Origin: Planctomycetia bacterium
GTDB taxonomy: Bacteria; Planctomycetota; Phycisphaerae; UBA1845; Fen-1342
NCBI GenBank assembly: GCA_015709575.1
Contig: CP054190.1
Span: forward strand, 1,364,001-1,428,000
Direction: 5' to 3'
Length of the DNA: 64,000 nt
Under the pieces are notes generated by a model. It saw nothing but the letters and a program-made list of their open reading frames with translations, made no database searches and was not told the origin of the DNA. The position numbers were made by a program, and so were the translations under genes. Below, one piece after another: positions 63,826 to 64,000 of the stretch; position 1 is the first letter of the stretch, and every line of letters starts with the position of its first letter.

Positions 63826-63852
63826 AGCGGGAGAGGGGGCGCGTCTCCCGCT
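63826..63852 (-). terminator. Hairpin immediately after the P-type ATPase gene
   Basis: Perfect nine-base arms AGCGGGAGA (63826-63834) and TCTCCCGCT (63844-63852) with a nine-nt loop, abutting the leftward stop codon. No T-run. Its position supports an end of transcription there and a separate promoter for cas12g. Confidence 0.5.
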
Positions 63853-64000
63853 TCATTGACGGCTGTGTCGGAGTCGCAAGCTGTTCAACACAACGCTCAC
63901 ACTGCTGAACGCCATTGCGGCACTCGCGATGATCGGCGAGAGCAGCCAGCCCGTGAACGGGAAGAGCACCCCGGCAGCAATGGGAATGCCGACGACGTTG
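63853..64000 (-). CDS. C-terminal end of a copper-type P1B ATPase
   Basis: The last 48 residues of a leftward gene enter from the right edge: [20 protein letters not shown], then [20 protein letters not shown], then LRLRHSRQ and a stop. 'N..GIPIAAG.L.P..G.LLSP..A..AM..SSVSVV.NSLRL' is the conserved last two membrane helices of CopA-like heavy-metal ATPases. The stop TGA overlaps an ATG of the following open frame as ATGA, but the effector probably starts further in. Metal specificity (Cu+ most likely) is inferred from the SSVSVVLNS helix. Confidence 0.85.
   Translation of the reverse strand, partial: NVVGIPIAAGVLFPFTGWLLSPIIASAAMAFSSVSVVLNSLRLRHSRQ

Overview
The window is a 64 kb piece of a very G+C-rich bacterial chromosome, most likely from a Planctomycetota member (Phycisphaerae-like). 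The clues are an elongation factor G of the mitochondrial EF-G1 type shared by planctomycetes and spirochaetes, a large secreted protein with planctomycete-style dockerin-like repeats (GDANCDGVVNNFD) and a P domain, an ECF-like sigma factor carrying a C-terminal Cys/His tail, a PilM protein with a long extra C-terminal half, and a membrane protein ending in a zinc ribbon. KDO transferase and RND efflux genes indicate a Gram-negative envelope. The assignment is inferred from gene content only.

Layout. 1-6.4 kb: a leftward sugar/oxidative-folding group (VKOR-DsbA fusion, pgi, start of manC), a small HExxH protein, sucB and mntR with a likely operator. 6.5-18.2 kb: rsgA, selA, a leftward RND pump pair whose inner-membrane gene runs into the end of selA on the opposite strand, fusA, and a MoxR ATPase. 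18.3-21.7 kb: a Pro-rich secreted protein, gph, then 1.1 kb of non-coding DNA holding two different 21-bp-periodic repeat arrays, several strong hairpins and a terminator/anti-terminator arrangement ahead of nusA. 21.7-32.5 kb: nusA, a secreted squalene-cyclase-fold protein, and the ATP synthase operon atpZ-I-B-E-F-H-A-G-D, which ends without atpC. 32.5-42.6 kb: secreted, signalling and small Cys-rich proteins, a ROK kinase and an HtrA protease. 42.6-58.9 kb: a tRNA with an unusual anticodon/architecture combination, an SDR epimerase, guaA, a polytopic membrane protein, an M42 peptidase, waaA, a sigma factor, nadK and a pilM-headed cluster of three pilus/secretion-like genes.

59.4-64 kb: a deoxyhypusine-synthase-like gene is followed by a short CRISPR array (four 36-bp repeats, three spacers) and one leftward gene for a type V effector. 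Its sequence blocks match what I remember of Cas12g (type V-G, RNA-guided RNase), not Cas12b or CasX. No cas1, cas2 or cas4 is in the window. A degenerate repeat or anti-repeat lies one spacer length beyond the last repeat and could pair with the crRNA, with G-U wobble, as part of a tracrRNA. The locus sits between housekeeping genes and the C-terminus of a copper-type P-type ATPase. This CRISPR-Cas12g locus, the 21-bp periodic DNA and the odd tRNA are the most interesting parts of the window.
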